From positions 3,438,001 to 3,502,000 of the forward strand of contig NZ_CP015411.1 in NCBI RefSeq assembly GCF_001750165.1: a stretch of 64,000 nucleotides of DNA, in the 5' to 3' direction. Positions within the stretch are counted from its first letter, which is position 1. Each line of letters begins with the position of its first letter. Under the pieces are notes generated by a model. It was not told the DNA's origin. It searched no databases and saw nothing but the letters and a program-made list of their open reading frames with translations. Positions 63,787 through 64,000 of the stretch are shown here, piece by piece. A program made the position numbers and the translations under genes. Source of the DNA: Pseudoalteromonas luteoviolacea (GTDB lineage: Bacteria > Pseudomonadota > Gammaproteobacteria > Enterobacterales > Alteromonadaceae).

Positions 63787-64000
63787 ATGACTTACATAGT
63801 GTTTGTATCGATAGTGTTGCTCATCACTATCCTCGGTGTTTACATGGTCATTGAAAACAATCGACAAAAAGCCCGTGATGCTGAGAAAAAAATTTTTAAT
63901 GAGCGTGTAAAAGACATTACTTCTTTGTATAAGAGAAAAATAGCCGAGTATGTTGACTGTAAACTGATCAGACCAAAGCATGCGCCGAAATTTAACGCTA
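63787..64000 (+). CDS. Unknown membrane-anchored protein, N-terminal fragment
   Basis: An open frame starts at ATG 63787 and runs off the right edge. The visible 71 residues have one N-terminal membrane helix (MTYIVFVSIVLLITILGVYM) followed by a Lys/Glu-rich stretch. The ribosome-binding site is weak (AAGTAAG). I do not recognise the family. It lies 62 bp downstream of nadK. Confidence 0.5.
   Translation, partial: MTYIVFVSIVLLITILGVYMVIENNRQKARDAEKKIFNERVKDITSLYKRKIAEYVDCKLIRPKHAPKFNA

Overview
The window looks like the chromosome of a marine gammaproteobacterium of the order Alteromonadales, most likely Pseudoalteromonas. The evidence is the moderately low GC content, gene orders shared with Escherichia coli, Vibrio and Shewanella (yceD-rpmF-plsX-fab-pabC-mltG, yejK/yejL/yejM, recCBD, ruvCAB, tolQRAB-pal-cpoB-tRNA-Lys-nadA, hrcA/grpE/nadK), and the styles of the RNase E tail and the lipoproteins. 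The genus is inferred from gene content and was not tested by a search. Most of the sequence is housekeeping core. I see no prophage, insertion sequence, rRNA operon or CRISPR array.

Layout. 1-6.3 kb (minus strand): fatty-acid and ribosome cluster yceD-rpmF-plsX-fabD-fabG-acpP-fabF-pabC-mltG, without a fabH between plsX and fabD. 6.4-12.4 kb: a Maf-family pyrophosphatase, a HAD phosphatase, rluC, and divergent rne, whose product ends in about 25 hexapeptide repeats. A (TCAGG)11 microsatellite follows rne. 12.5-18.1 kb: cell-envelope region with an MltC-like transglycosylase, an LPP20-like lipoprotein, and a three-gene lipoprotein operon that includes lpoB. 18.1-21 kb: yejK, with yejL and a shortened yejM-like gene divergent to it. 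21-31.4 kb: mixed genes, including aceK-lysR-M32 carboxypeptidase, an M14 peptidase, a CBS protein and an FHA-domain protein. 31.5-40.3 kb: recC-recB-recD. 40.4-44.9 kb: signalling genes (a diguanylate cyclase, and a membrane Ser/Thr kinase with TPR repeats that overlaps an unknown convergent gene). 45.2-52.6 kb: tRNA-Ser, nadA, eleven tandem tRNA-Lys genes, then the Tol-Pal operon. 53-57.4 kb: an orphan terminator suggesting a small RNA, then ruvCAB and aspS. 57.6-64 kb: a DUF72 gene, two duplicated short genes for double-glycine-leader peptides, a YgjP-like and an M48 metallopeptidase, grpE, hrcA, nadK, and the start of an unknown membrane protein.

The most unusual item is the peptide pair at 58.86-59.38 kb. 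Both copies encode a conserved Lys-rich leader that ends in Gly-Gly, followed by a short variable core with a Cys-Cys-Pro motif. Each copy has a duplicated upstream region, and the second copy is shifted out of frame at a run of nine A. They look like precursors of a ribosomally made, processed peptide, but no maturation or export gene lies in the window. The second notable item is the pure tRNA-Lys array, which sits where E. coli has a mixed Lys/Val tRNA array.
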